The notes under the pieces: model-generated
The model's database searches: none
Told to the model about the DNA's origin: nothing
What the model saw: only the letters and a program-made list of their open reading frames with translations
Made by a program: the position numbers and the translations under genes
In this document: one piece after another, positions 20,780-29,053 of the stretch
Layout: every line of letters starts with the position of its first letter
Position numbering within the stretch: position 1 is the first letter of the stretch
Source: Leptospira licerasiae serovar Varillal str. VAR 010
Lineage (GTDB): Bacteria; Spirochaetota; Leptospiria; Leptospirales; Leptospiraceae
Length of the DNA stretch: 64,000 bases
Assembly: GCF_000244755.1 (NCBI RefSeq)
Contig: NZ_AHOO02000009.1
Location: 124,001 to 188,000, forward strand
Direction of reading: 5' to 3'

Positions 20780-21343
20780 TTAATTCTTCTTGCCGTGGAT
20801 CTTTTTATCAATCAACTCGTTCAGTAGATCGGCAAGATCCTGAAACTCGTCCCCACTCCGGATCCGGATCTTATCTACGTCTTTACCTTCCAGTAGTAAT
20901 TTTAGATTCTTCTTAATATTATAGATCGGCCCGGCCATTTTGTGAGAATAGACTAAGACAAAGATCGCCGAAAGTAGAAGATACAACATAGAGAATAAGA
21001 GAATTCCTTTAAATTGGATCGTGAATAGATCCAATCCATGATCGTAATCCGGAAGGGCCAGTTCCTTTTCTACAAACTTGTCCTTCTCTTCTCCGTTAAC
21101 GATCTCAAATCCCTTTTGATAGACTTTAACAGTATCTTGGCGGAGTCTGAAAACCACTCCTTTGTCATACTTGGTAGAATGTATCCAAAATAAAAATCCG
21201 AGAGTAAGCAGTAACCCAAAGATAAACAATAAAGAAAAGTTTAAGAAGAACCTTAATTGAAAGTCCTTATCTATCAGATAATTGGCAAGATGTCTTTTAT
21301 AACGAGGAGTCTTTGCGGAGGAGTTTGCTGTTTCTTCAGACAT
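20780..21343 (-). CDS. Membrane protein with two helices and a HAMP-like domain
   Basis: About 187 residues. An N-terminal cytoplasmic stretch is followed by a membrane helix (about 30-52), a short periplasmic part of about 60 residues, a second helix (about 115-137) and a HAMP-like tail (AGPIYNIKKNLKLLLEGK and SGDEFQDLADLLNELI). No kinase, cyclase or methyl-accepting domain follows, so it is a stand-alone sensor/adaptor. The ATG at 21343 with AAGAAGG upstream is preferred to the open extension at 21388. It follows the sigma/FecR pair on the same strand, suggesting one transcript. Confidence 0.75.
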   Translation of the reverse strand: MSEETANSSAKTPRYKRHLANYLIDKDFQLRFFLNFSLLFIFGLLLTLGFLFWIHSTKYDKGVVFRLRQDTVKVYQKGFEIVNGEEKDKFVEKELALPDYDHGLDLFTIQFKGILLFSMLYLLLSAIFVLVYSHKMAGPIYNIKKNLKLLLEGKDVDKIRIRSGDEFQDLADLLNELIDKKIHGKKN

Positions 21344-21406
21344 GGGATTTAGCCTTCTTTGGTAGAATTTCTTGAAAATTCTCCACATGTCAAAAATATT
21401 TCAATT

Positions 21407-22435
21407 TTAACGAAGTTGAATCACCTCCATAACTGAATCTCTTTGGATTTTTATTTCCTTCTCAAGAGTTTGCAAATACATAAAATTTTCGTCCATGTCG
21501 ACAATCACACCTTCTAACGTTTCACCATTGGCGAGTATGACCCTTTCCAACCTCTGGTACTCGTTAAATAAATCGTCCTTATTGGAGAAAGATTTTTCGG
21601 AATTTCTAGGGATCTCGTCCACGTGAAGCTCTGAAAACTTGAACCCTAAATCCTTTTGCTCTGCAGTAGATAGAAAGGTTCTCTGGAACCCCTTTGCCTC
21701 TAAACGGATCTTTTGGCCTGGTTCCAAAACTTGCTCTCCGCGATTCGGCTCACTGATACTCTTTGCAGCTACCCTTCCCTCTAAAACGGAGACTATAGTT
21801 CCTTCTTTTGAAATTTCTCTGACCTCGAACTTTGTTCCTCTGACTTCCACCAGACCTGTTTCAGTTATGATCTTAAATTCATCCTTTTTCAGGTTTTTGT
21901 GCAAATGAACTAAGATACTTCCGCTGCGAAGTCGGAAGGATTGTTTTCCTTCTTTCATAATCTCGAGTTCCGTAGATTCTTCCAAAATCATACCTTCTCC
22001 CTTTGCAACGCTTAGAAAAAGTTTAGAGCCCGGCTCGGTCTTTAAGATCTGCCCGTAACCTACGGATTCGCCTTCATTTAAGGCCAAAAGTTTCTCCGAA
22101 TCAGAGGAGAATAAGTATCCTTTCCCTACAATTTTAGTTACGGAGATTCCGAGTTCGTTCTTTAAAGGAGGAACTTTAGGATTTTGTAAAATAAGAAAGC
22201 TGAATGCTCCAATCAAGATCGCAGCAGCGGAGGCAATAGTATATAATAGCGGCTTTTTGAAGCTGATAACCTTAGAAGCTTGGGTCTTTTCGTAAAGTTC
22301 TTCGAAAGATATATGTGAAGGGGGAAAAGCCCAAGATTTGGAAAGCATATCGGACAATTTATCGATAGAAGAACTGTATTCATTCTTCTCGCCTTCGATC
22401 GCCTTCCTAATTTTATGTTCGAAATTTTCGTCCAT
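21407..22435 (-). CDS. FecR-type anti-sigma factor, membrane-bound
   Basis: About 342 residues: a short cytoplasmic N-terminus (about 75), one membrane helix (about 78-98), then a periplasmic FecR domain with SGSILVHLHKNLKKDEF, VEVRGTKFEV and a GQKIRLEAKG segment. The order matches anti-sigma regulators that hold an ECF sigma at the membrane. The last part, ILANGETLEGVIVDMDENF, looks like an Sm-fold-like beta strip. The ATG at 22435 has AAGGGAAG upstream. It lies 26 bases after the ECF sigma gene, which is its likely partner. Confidence 0.82.
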   Translation of the reverse strand: MDENFEHKIRKAIEGEKNEYSSSIDKLSDMLSKSWAFPPSHISFEELYEKTQASKVISFKKPLLYTIASAAAILIGAFSFLILQNPKVPPLKNELGISVTKIVGKGYLFSSDSEKLLALNEGESVGYGQILKTEPGSKLFLSVAKGEGMILEESTELEIMKEGKQSFRLRSGSILVHLHKNLKKDEFKIITETGLVEVRGTKFEVREISKEGTIVSVLEGRVAAKSISEPNRGEQVLEPGQKIRLEAKGFQRTFLSTAEQKDLGFKFSELHVDEIPRNSEKSFSNKDDLFNEYQRLERVILANGETLEGVIVDMDENFMYLQTLEKEIKIQRDSVMEVIQLR

Positions 22436-22461
22436 TCTTCCCTTCAAAGCTCTTCTCTGTA

Positions 22462-22986
22462 TTATTCCATCGGCAAAATCTGTTTATTTTTTGCGATCTC
22501 CACGAGCTTTCCGGTCGCCTTGACAACCAATCTTGATGCAGTCGCAATCGAGATCCCCATAATATCCGCAATATCAGCCAACGTGTATTTTTCTATATTC
22601 TTTAATACTAAAGCGTATCTTTCTCCTTCTTCTAAGTCGTCCAAACAATCCATCAGTCTGGATTCCAAGTCGGAAAGTTCCGTTTTTCTTTCGAAACTCT
22701 GTCCTTCCTCTCGGTAGGTTCCCATATCGTCCGTTCCGGATTCCTTCACGGTGGAAAACTTCTTGGCGTAGTTAATCGAACGATTTCTTGCAATCGTGTA
22801 TAACAGCTTTAGGGCTTGTTCTTTGTTTAAGTCGGAATTGGAATACTTCTTAAAAAAATTAAGAAAAGTATCCTGCATTAGGTCAGAGGCGGTTTCTGGA
22901 TTTCCGGTATATTTGTACAAGAAATCAAAAATTCTCCCGTTGGATTCCCTATACAGGGTTTCCATAAAATCTTTTCGGGATGCCAT
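22462..22986 (-). CDS. ECF-family RNA polymerase sigma factor
   Basis: This 174-residue protein has region 2 (about 10-80: LYKYTGNPETASDLMQDTFLNF, LLYTIARNRSINYAKK) and region 4 (about 110-165: YALVLKNIEKYTLADIAD, MGISIATASRLVVKATGKL), with no region 3, which is the ECF layout. It would direct RNA polymerase to a small regulon and be held by the FecR-type protein encoded just downstream. No obvious match to its own ECF promoter was found upstream. Confidence 0.9.
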   Translation of the reverse strand: MASRKDFMETLYRESNGRIFDFLYKYTGNPETASDLMQDTFLNFFKKYSNSDLNKEQALKLLYTIARNRSINYAKKFSTVKESGTDDMGTYREEGQSFERKTELSDLESRLMDCLDDLEEGERYALVLKNIEKYTLADIADIMGISIATASRLVVKATGKLVEIAKNKQILPME

Positions 22987-23422
22987 TACACAAAGATTCC
23001 AACTTGAAACGCTAATTCAAGTAATTTCCGACGGCTGTTCTAAACTATACCCTTTTCTCCTCTTCGCGAACGGGCTTTGATAGAAATAACATATCTGGTC
23101 GGACTTTTTTACATGGAGGAGAAAAATTTGTAGGAAGGTTTACATTTTTTCTTCTAGCCGATTCTAGGAAAGAAGAAGCGAAATTTTGAAAGTGAATCAG
23201 TTCGAATTCGGGGAGAATGGTTTTTGGTAATGAGATCGAGATGGGAGTTTAGTAGTAACTTCGACGAGAGATTCGCAGGTCCCAAGCAATCGGTCGAAGT
23301 TACTACATTCAGTCTGATTTGAGTTCTTTCTATGAGACATAATTTAGATTCTTCAAATACTCCAGGTCCTTCTCAATCGGACCGATAGAATTCATATCTG
23401 GACCCGAGAATCCAGTTAGAAT
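22987..23422. other. Gene-free stretch upstream of the sigma factor gene
   Basis: This 436-base region between the divergent sigma gene and the small gene at 23423 contains the inverted pair of the interspersed repeat (23252-23306). No convincing ORF or RNA gene is seen in the rest. Confidence 0.6.
23252..23306. repeat. Interspersed repeat, inverted pair
   Basis: GTAGTAACTTCGAC at 23252-23265 and its exact reverse complement at 23293-23306, with 27 bases between. The layout is almost the same as at 11284-11336, but the inner bases are different. Confidence 0.85.
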
Positions 23423-23731
23423 ATGAGTCGAACCCTTCCTATCTTAGCCCTTTTTGTAGTAACTTCGACCATCCTCTACACCCCACTTCTCCATCCCTCT
23501 CCAGAGGCTTTCTTCCCAAACGAAACTCCTGAATCAAAACCACTTTTACGTGTCCTTCCCGCTTTCAGAAAGGAAGAATGCGACTGGGCGATCCGCTGGG
23601 ACATATGCCTTAGATGTGTTTCGAGTAGATACAGGTATGTACAGAGGATACATTTTTATCCTTCCGGATTGTATAGGGAACATGGATGTTATTCCGAGGA
23701 GAAAGGTTTCTTTTTGATAAAAGAAGATTAA
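23423..23731 (+). CDS. Small exported cysteine-containing protein, unknown
   Basis: This 102-residue ORF starts with a signal-like segment (SRTLPILALFVVTSTILYTPLL has basic, hydrophobic then polar parts). The body has four cysteines (EECDW, DICLRCVS, HGCYS). It is not a family I know. A perfect copy of the interspersed repeat (23456-23469) encodes VVTST within the signal segment. An intrinsic terminator follows the stop. Clean termination and composition make it plausibly real, but evidence is limited. Confidence 0.5.
   Translation: MSRTLPILALFVVTSTILYTPLLHPSPEAFFPNETPESKPLLRVLPAFRKEECDWAIRWDICLRCVSSRYRYVQRIHFYPSGLYREHGCYSEEKGFFLIKED
23456..23469. repeat. Interspersed repeat inside a small gene
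   Basis: Exact GTAGTAACTTCGAC in the signal-peptide region of the small gene at 23423-23731. Confidence 0.75.
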
Positions 23732-23740
23732 GTAGGAGAT

Positions 23741-23768
23741 AAAGGGCCAGAGAATCCCGGCCCTTTAT
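23741..23768. terminator. Bidirectional intrinsic terminator
   Basis: AAAGGGCC (23741-23748) pairs perfectly with GGCCCTTT (23759-23766), loop of ten bases, with A and T runs at either side. It sits between the convergent genes ending at 23731 and 23778, so it can serve both. Confidence 0.8.
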
Positions 23769-23777
23769 TGTGCAAAA

Positions 23778-24056
23778 TTACTTCTTACAAGTAGCGAGAG
23801 CTGCGAGTGTTTTAGAAGATTTTAAACAAGTAAGATCGTATTTACCAGTCATACACTCTTTGAGTAGATGAGCGGAAATTTGACCTTGCATAGCTTTCAG
23901 TTTTTCTGCCTGCTCAGGAGTTTGACCAACGGCAAGATTGGAAATCAATTCGTTTACAACTGGATCACATTCTGCTTGGCTCACTTTCGCTCCGCCGCAA
24001 GAAATCAGACCTGCAAAAATTAGAATCGTAAGGATCGAAAAAAACGTGTTTTTCAT
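23778..24056 (-). CDS. Small lipoprotein, TIGR04454-like
   Basis: This 92-residue protein has a lipoprotein signal peptide ending LISC-GG (Cys20). The mature part has spaced cysteines (ECDP, KECMTGKYDLTCLK, ATCKK) and helical segments, resembling the small leptospiral lipoprotein family TIGR04454; this comes from memory. The function is unknown; it is probably at the envelope. The 3' end faces the shared terminator at 23741-23768. Confidence 0.7.
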   Translation of the reverse strand: MKNTFFSILTILIFAGLISCGGAKVSQAECDPVVNELISNLAVGQTPEQAEKLKAMQGQISAHLLKECMTGKYDLTCLKSSKTLAALATCKK

Positions 24057-24209
24057 GCAAAGACCTCTGCGAATTTTTAATTCTATGTCGCTAATATTAG
24101 CCCGAGTCGAAATCTCTAACTATATAAGATCGAAAATTTCCAAAACCTTGGAGAATTCCGACAGTTTAACGACGAAGGCCATTCTAACGATTCCCATTCT
24201 ATAGAAAAG

Positions 24210-26111
24210 TTATTTTTTAGTTGGGAAAATAGTAATGCCGTAATAGGACACCGACTTTTCTCCCTTGAAGGTCAGCATTCTTTTTTTGGAGTCGAACTTC
24301 CAACTTCCTGCATTTACCAGTACTTCGAATCCTTTTCCATAATGCATTTCCGGAAGAAAGATCTCTGTTACCGGAATTTCATCTCCTTCCTTTCGGAAAG
24401 AATATTTGAACATTGACTTTTCCATATCAAAGCTGATCGCTTCCGGGCTCCCTTTTGTTCGGATCGGATACGGTCTGGAAAATGCCCTAACGGCTCTTCC
24501 CCCATCCTCATCTATACTTTTAGGTGTGTCCAAAGAATAGAGTGAAAGATCTTCTTCGTTCCACCTATCCCCCAAACTATGAGTATTATCAGGAGTATAA
24601 TTCCAAAGAGTATAATGTACGAAATTTTTCTCGATAGAAGTAATGATACGATCCAGAGAAGCTTCCAAATGAGAATAATTTTTTGTTCGAAACGCCAAAC
24701 GCCCATTCATGTCCATAGGGATCCCTGTTTCTCCGATCACAGTAGGACAGTTGTTCATCTTTTTGATAGAAACTTCTTTGATCATTCTGATCGTATCTTC
24801 GTAAGCTTTCTCTACATTCTTCTTTCCGAATATAGGAACCTGCTTAAAGATATGAACTCCGAACCAAGGAATAAAACGTTTGAACATTAATATGGAAACG
24901 TCGTACCAATGAGTCGCGTTGATTACCGTTCCTTCTCCTTTTTTCGGTTTTTCATTCCAATCTAATTCTAAACTTCCTGGATCCGATTCTACGAAGATGG
25001 AGAACTTTTTCTGAACGGATTGAATTCTTGTTTTGAATCTTTTGATAAATGGAAGCATGAATTCAGGGTAGAATTCTATCTTTCTTCCTCTATATTTATT
25101 AAAATAATCGGGACGAAGTAGCATCGGAGCGCCGTTCGGATCGTAATCCCAAACTCCATGTTGTCTCCAGATACAATGTTTCCCATCTTGCCAAAGTGGA
25201 ACTGACTTAGTATTTAACTTGGTTCTTCCTAAATGGAATCCTGCGAATCCGAGCATATACGCATTATTCGCTCTTACAGTCCTTCCTTCGGATAAAAACA
25301 TTTCTTGAAAAGGAGAAGTAGTCAGAACTTTACCGAAACCTAGTCCGGAAAATTCTCCTATATTCTTTTTCCCAATCCATCCGGGAGAAGGTTCGTTCAA
25401 AGAATCGAATCCCAATACGTTTTTGTATTTAGAAACCTTCTTTGCTATTTTACACATCGCTTCTATATAATGATCTTGTAAAAAAGTTTCGACGTTCTTT
25501 CCACGAATGGAAAGTTTAGGCGCAAAAGTTTTTCCACCGAAGAATAAAGTGAACATTGTAGCGCAGGCATACTTTTGGTAATTAAGAGGCCAGGACATTC
25601 TTTTGTAATTCCTGCCTTGAAAGTGATGAACGATCGCAGTATCGGAATCTTTAATATTCTCTATATTCATTCCGACTTCTTCCAAAGTCCAACCGGGAGC
25701 TCCGTCCCCTCCTGTGAATCTGGACCAAACATCTTGGTGAGGGTCTATAAAAACGTAAAATCCCTTCTTGTCGGCAAGAGCCACCATTCTTTCAATATAA
25801 TCTAAATAAGCTTGGTCATACTTGCCAGGGCCTAAATGTTCCACTGCTTCCCAAGTCACGAGGAAGCGGAGAAAGTTAAATCCCCACTTCTTCAAACGAT
25901 CTAAATGTTCAGCAGCTTCCTTCTCCTCTAAAGGTCTTCCTACGAAGGAAACTTTTCTATGATCGTGGAACGTTAGTGACTGATCGAAATGTGTGGTCCC
26001 ATCCGGCTTGAATGGAAGTTTGGAACTTCCGGACAGATTTACTCCTCTTAACTGGAGAATATATCCTTCCGAATCTATAAAATTCCCGTCTTCTACCTTG
26101 ATTTCAAGCAT
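24210..26111 (-). CDS. GH5-family glycosidase, endoglycoceramidase/glucocerebrosidase-like
   Basis: This 633-residue protein has no signal peptide. The TIM-barrel signature includes LRGVNLSGSSK, WGFNFLRFLVTWEAVEHLGP and FIDPHQDVWSRFTGGDGAP. The acid/base Glu is in SLNEPSPGW (about residue 240) and the nucleophile in VIGETGIPMD (about 470). HQDVWSR and the long barrel inserts resemble endoglycoceramidases and GH5_12 sterol- or ceramide-glucosidases rather than cellulases. A small C-terminal beta domain follows. It is six bases downstream of the patatin gene, so the pair may take apart glycolipids in the cytoplasm; the substrate is inference. Confidence 0.82.
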   Translation of the reverse strand: MLEIKVEDGNFIDSEGYILQLRGVNLSGSSKLPFKPDGTTHFDQSLTFHDHRKVSFVGRPLEEKEAAEHLDRLKKWGFNFLRFLVTWEAVEHLGPGKYDQAYLDYIERMVALADKKGFYVFIDPHQDVWSRFTGGDGAPGWTLEEVGMNIENIKDSDTAIVHHFQGRNYKRMSWPLNYQKYACATMFTLFFGGKTFAPKLSIRGKNVETFLQDHYIEAMCKIAKKVSKYKNVLGFDSLNEPSPGWIGKKNIGEFSGLGFGKVLTTSPFQEMFLSEGRTVRANNAYMLGFAGFHLGRTKLNTKSVPLWQDGKHCIWRQHGVWDYDPNGAPMLLRPDYFNKYRGRKIEFYPEFMLPFIKRFKTRIQSVQKKFSIFVESDPGSLELDWNEKPKKGEGTVINATHWYDVSILMFKRFIPWFGVHIFKQVPIFGKKNVEKAYEDTIRMIKEVSIKKMNNCPTVIGETGIPMDMNGRLAFRTKNYSHLEASLDRIITSIEKNFVHYTLWNYTPDNTHSLGDRWNEEDLSLYSLDTPKSIDEDGGRAVRAFSRPYPIRTKGSPEAISFDMEKSMFKYSFRKEGDEIPVTEIFLPEMHYGKGFEVLVNAGSWKFDSKKRMLTFKGEKSVSYYGITIFPTKK

Positions 26112-26117
26112 TGGATC

Positions 26118-27002
26118 TTAATCTTCCCCGAATTGGATTTTAGCGTCTTCATATCCGCGGCTGATCAGATAATCCGCTTGCACTTGAGAGAAATTTAATA
26201 TACTTCCGAAACCGAGAGAAGTTCTCGGTCCGATCACTCTGATCTTATAATCCGTCTTTTCAGGTTCAGAAAAGGATAATAAGGATTTTGTGAATCCCTT
26301 CTTCTTATTATCCTTTTGCTTTTTTTGATATTGCAAGTTCGCCATAATAGTTTGGAAAGATCCTATCAAGGAAAGTTCGAACACTCTCTCAAGACCGTCC
26401 CTTCTGTTCCTTGGAAGCCCCATGTTCACTCCCCCCACAGGAGACAACAATACTACTACTATCTCTTTTGCGCCTCTTTCTACTGCGGGAAGGATCGGAA
26501 CATTCGCCATCACTCCCCCGTCCCAATGAGGTTTTCCATCCACATATTGCCAAGGGAAGATCAAAGGTATGGCAGAAGAAGCCATCACATGTTCTATATC
26601 TATATCCTTATTCCCGAAAAAGACCAGCTCTGCGGTCAGTATATTCACCGCAGTGATGATGATCTCCATCGGGTTTTTCCGCATATTACGAAAATCTAAT
26701 TGAGAATAGAGCAGATATTTTAAAGGAGTTGTATCCGCGAGCGGGGAAAATCTGCGGAAGATCAGGTCCAGAAAATCGTTCCAGATGGAATATTTCATCA
26801 CCTTCTGGATCTCGATGGATTTCCAAAGGTCAATGATCCTAGCTGCGTCCATTCCGCAACCTAAAGCGGAGGCAGTGATCGCGCCCACGGAAGTTCCGCA
26901 GACTACATCCGGCTTGAATCCGATTTCCTCTAAATATTTTAGGACCCCGGCATGATATGCGCCTCGAGCGCCTCCACCGGATAATACCAAAGCCCGCTTC
27001 AT
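26118..27002 (-). CDS. Patatin-like phospholipase
   Basis: This 294-residue protein has the oxyanion motif SGGGARGAYHAGVL at the N-terminus, the nucleophile elbow GTSVGAIT (Ser about 39) and the catalytic Asp in WDGGVMANVP. It is a cytoplasmic lipid acyl hydrolase of the bacterial RssA-like size. It is the first gene of a probable two-gene unit with the GH5 glycosidase downstream. Confidence 0.9.
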   Translation of the reverse strand: MKRALVLSGGGARGAYHAGVLKYLEEIGFKPDVVCGTSVGAITASALGCGMDAARIIDLWKSIEIQKVMKYSIWNDFLDLIFRRFSPLADTTPLKYLLYSQLDFRNMRKNPMEIIITAVNILTAELVFFGNKDIDIEHVMASSAIPLIFPWQYVDGKPHWDGGVMANVPILPAVERGAKEIVVVLLSPVGGVNMGLPRNRRDGLERVFELSLIGSFQTIMANLQYQKKQKDNKKKGFTKSLLSFSEPEKTDYKIRVIGPRTSLGFGSILNFSQVQADYLISRGYEDAKIQFGED

Positions 27003-27078
27003 TCCAAATAAGTTCCCGCCGGAGTCAGTCTTCGGTTTCGCAGGTAAATTTCAAGACGGAATATTGATTTGGAAGTTT

Positions 27079-27194
27079 GTAGTATCTTCGACGATTTCAC
27101 AAGAGTTCGTCTTAGCCCGAATATCAGCATCTAATATGAACTTGAGGATAGAAAGCTAAGGGGAAGATCTCGAAATTCGCGTCGAAGTTACTAC
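27079..27194. repeat. Interspersed repeat, widely spaced inverted pair
   Basis: GTAGTATCTTCGAC at 27079-27092 and GTCGAAGTTACTAC at 27181-27194 are inverted, with one mismatch in the stem and 88 bases between. It is a variant of the pairs at 11284 and 23252, upstream of the patatin start and just downstream of the putative RNA. Confidence 0.7.
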
Positions 27195-27211
27195 ACTAGC
27201 CTAAGTAACAT

Positions 27212-27434
27212 CTAAAAAGGAAGAAATTAAAACCTTCTGAGTGTCTGCGTCTAGCTATGCTAAATGCCCGAAAGTGACCAATTCTCGGAACTCAGAAAGG
27301 CCAGTGGTCTGATGGTATTGCAATAGGTCCAAGAGGGCCTTTTTGCAGGGGCCTGGGCTATTGCTCAGCCACCTCACAGGTCATTTTCTTGCTGCAACTG
27401 TCGCTACTCAACTAAACCACCTCCTTTAACGTGT
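27212..27434 (-). ncRNA. ssrS: Structured small RNA, 6S-like candidate
   Basis: Read on the minus strand, this stretch folds into a long rod. The ends pair (AAAGGAGG at 27420-27427 with CTTCCTTT at 27216-27223), followed by TTGAGT (27406-27411) with ACTCAG (27237-27242), then GAAAATGACC (27379-27388) with GGTCACTTTC (27270-27279, one mismatch). An asymmetric open region follows, and a terminal hairpin closed by GCAATAG (27358-27364) and CTATTGC (27320-27326). A long closing stem, a large bubble and an apical stem are the 6S RNA plan, and about 220 nt suits it. The 3' end runs into a U stretch. A sigma70 promoter lies upstream. The identity as 6S is inference; being a structured RNA is better supported. 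Confidence 0.55.
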
Positions 27435-27440
27435 GGCCAG

Positions 27441-27468
27441 ACCATATTCTGTCGCTTTAAAAAGTCAA
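27441..27468 (-). promoter_or_regulatory. Sigma70-type promoter of the small RNA
   Basis: On the minus strand TTGACT (27463-27468) and TATGGT (27441-27446) are 16 bases apart. The expected start point, near 27434, is just before the 5' arm of the rod. No ORF starts here, so the promoter supports an RNA gene. Confidence 0.6.
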
Positions 27469-27520
27469 GAAATGTGCGTATTTTTTTACGGATTTCAGAA
27501 ACAAGTTTCCAAAGTGTAAC

Positions 27521-28741
27521 TTAGGAAACTATTTTCACCTTCCTGGATAGATAGAGAGCGAGAAGATTAAAACCGACCGCGAAATAACCTACTATATCAA
27601 ATCTTTCGAAAGTTCCATTCGGCAACTGGATCAAGATCGCTCCTGCAAGAAGTGCTCCGATACCTGTGGCAACACTCTGTAGACTTGAATTCACTGACAT
27701 GAAACTTCCTCTGACCTCAGGTCGAATGGCAGAGGTTAGCATTGCCATAGAAGGAATGACCCGACCGGATACTAGGACCATAAAAACTGTCGTAACTCCG
27801 AGGGCCATGTAAACAGGCAGGTCCTTAGGCAAATGAGTAATCGCCAGAATAGGCAATAAGGCAAGAAGAACTAAGATCAGAAAAATCTTATGTTTTCCGA
27901 ACTTATCCGATAAAAGACCGACGATCCAAGAGGAAACGAAAGTGAAAATCCCGCCGATTTCATAGATATGAGAAACCTGAGTCTTGGAAAAGCCCATATT
28001 CCTTTCCATATAAACAGCTATCGAAGTTACGACAGTAAACCCGCCCAAGATCACACTCATAAAAAACGCCAGAGCCACCAAGTGATCTTTTTTCGAAAGT
28101 AAACTAATTAGCTGGCTGAAATCCGCCACCTTCTGCTTTTCCATTTTAGAAGGGATACTAGGTAAATACAGAATCGCTAAAACCAGGATCGGAAGGCCAA
28201 TGACCACAATAAATGCAAAAGTATAATTCCAACCTGAACTCATTGCGATTCTGATACCGGTAGGAACTCCTAAAACGGAAGCAGCGGAGAATGCACCCAT
28301 CACTCCTCCCATCGCCTTCCCCCTCTTTTCGATCGGAAAAACATCGCCTATGATGGAAAGGATCACTCCGCTGATCATTCCCCCGAAAATCCCTGCAGTA
28401 ACCCTGGCAAAAAGAAGAAAAGAATATGTATTTGCGACCGCACAAAGCGCAGTTCCTACTAAAAATCCTATGTATAGGAAAATAGCGGCGGACTTACGAT
28501 TGAAACGATCTATAAAGTTTGCTCCGATCAAGGCCGCAATCGCTGCGGCAAAAGAATAAGAAGAAAGTACCAAGGAAAACATTGCGGTATCGATCTGGAA
28601 CTGCTTCAAAAAATAATCCTGAAGCGGAAACATGATCATAAAGTCCATGATATTGGTGAACTGAATACTCGCTAGAAGCAAGATCAGAAACAATTCCCGA
28701 CGAACTATTTTTGTTTTAGGAAGTGAAGCTACTGATTCCAT
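27521..28741 (-). CDS. Major facilitator superfamily transporter
   Basis: This 406-residue protein has about twelve hydrophobic helices and the MFS loop-2/3 motif around GANFIDRFNRKSA (degenerate GxLaDrxGrr) plus VGLLSDKFGKHK in the second half. It resembles the drug/sugar H+ antiporter group (AraJ/YdhP-like). The substrate is unknown. A variant of the interspersed repeat is inside the gene at 28020-28034, encoding TVVTSI. Confidence 0.88.
   Translation of the reverse strand: MESVASLPKTKIVRRELFLILLLASIQFTNIMDFMIMFPLQDYFLKQFQIDTAMFSLVLSSYSFAAAIAALIGANFIDRFNRKSAAIFLYIGFLVGTALCAVANTYSFLLFARVTAGIFGGMISGVILSIIGDVFPIEKRGKAMGGVMGAFSAASVLGVPTGIRIAMSSGWNYTFAFIVVIGLPILVLAILYLPSIPSKMEKQKVADFSQLISLLSKKDHLVALAFFMSVILGGFTVVTSIAVYMERNMGFSKTQVSHIYEIGGIFTFVSSWIVGLLSDKFGKHKIFLILVLLALLPILAITHLPKDLPVYMALGVTTVFMVLVSGRVIPSMAMLTSAIRPEVRGSFMSVNSSLQSVATGIGALLAGAILIQLPNGTFERFDIVGYFAVGFNLLALYLSRKVKIVS
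28020..28034. repeat. Interspersed repeat variant inside the MFS gene
   Basis: ATCGAAGTTACGACA, identical to the copy at 18751-18765. The codons make ordinary hydrophobic transporter residues, so chance cannot be excluded for this copy on its own. Confidence 0.45.
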
Positions 28742-29053
28742 ATACTTACCAAGTTTTTTTAGATAAGTTATAAGGAGATAAATTTTTAGAAGTTCTGCAT
28801 TTTACTCGTATAAATTTATTTTTACAAAGTTTGGAGACTAAATAGATCCGGACTGATCGTCTAGAACTTAGTCCAAGAAATTTCCAAAATTCTATAAATA
28901 CGATTTTAATGCGTGATTCGGATGACGAATCGGCACCCGAGTTTCTTTCTTAATCAGGTAAATAATTTTCCGATTTTTGTTATGCGGATTTTTCACTTCC
29001 TTTTGTAGAAGCGTATAAACCTAAATCTTCATCCGTCTATCTGAATATCCGCT
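28742..29053. other. Divergent intergenic region between MFS and diguanylate cyclase genes
   Basis: This AT-rich 312-base spacer holds a short inverted repeat, GATTCG (28915-28920) and CGAATC (28926-28931), about 120 bases before the cyclase start. No ORF or RNA gene was recognised. Confidence 0.5.

Noticed and set aside
27205..27440. The same structured RNA read on the plus strand
   Set aside because: The fold is nearly symmetric, but the promoter and the U-rich end are seen only on the minus strand.
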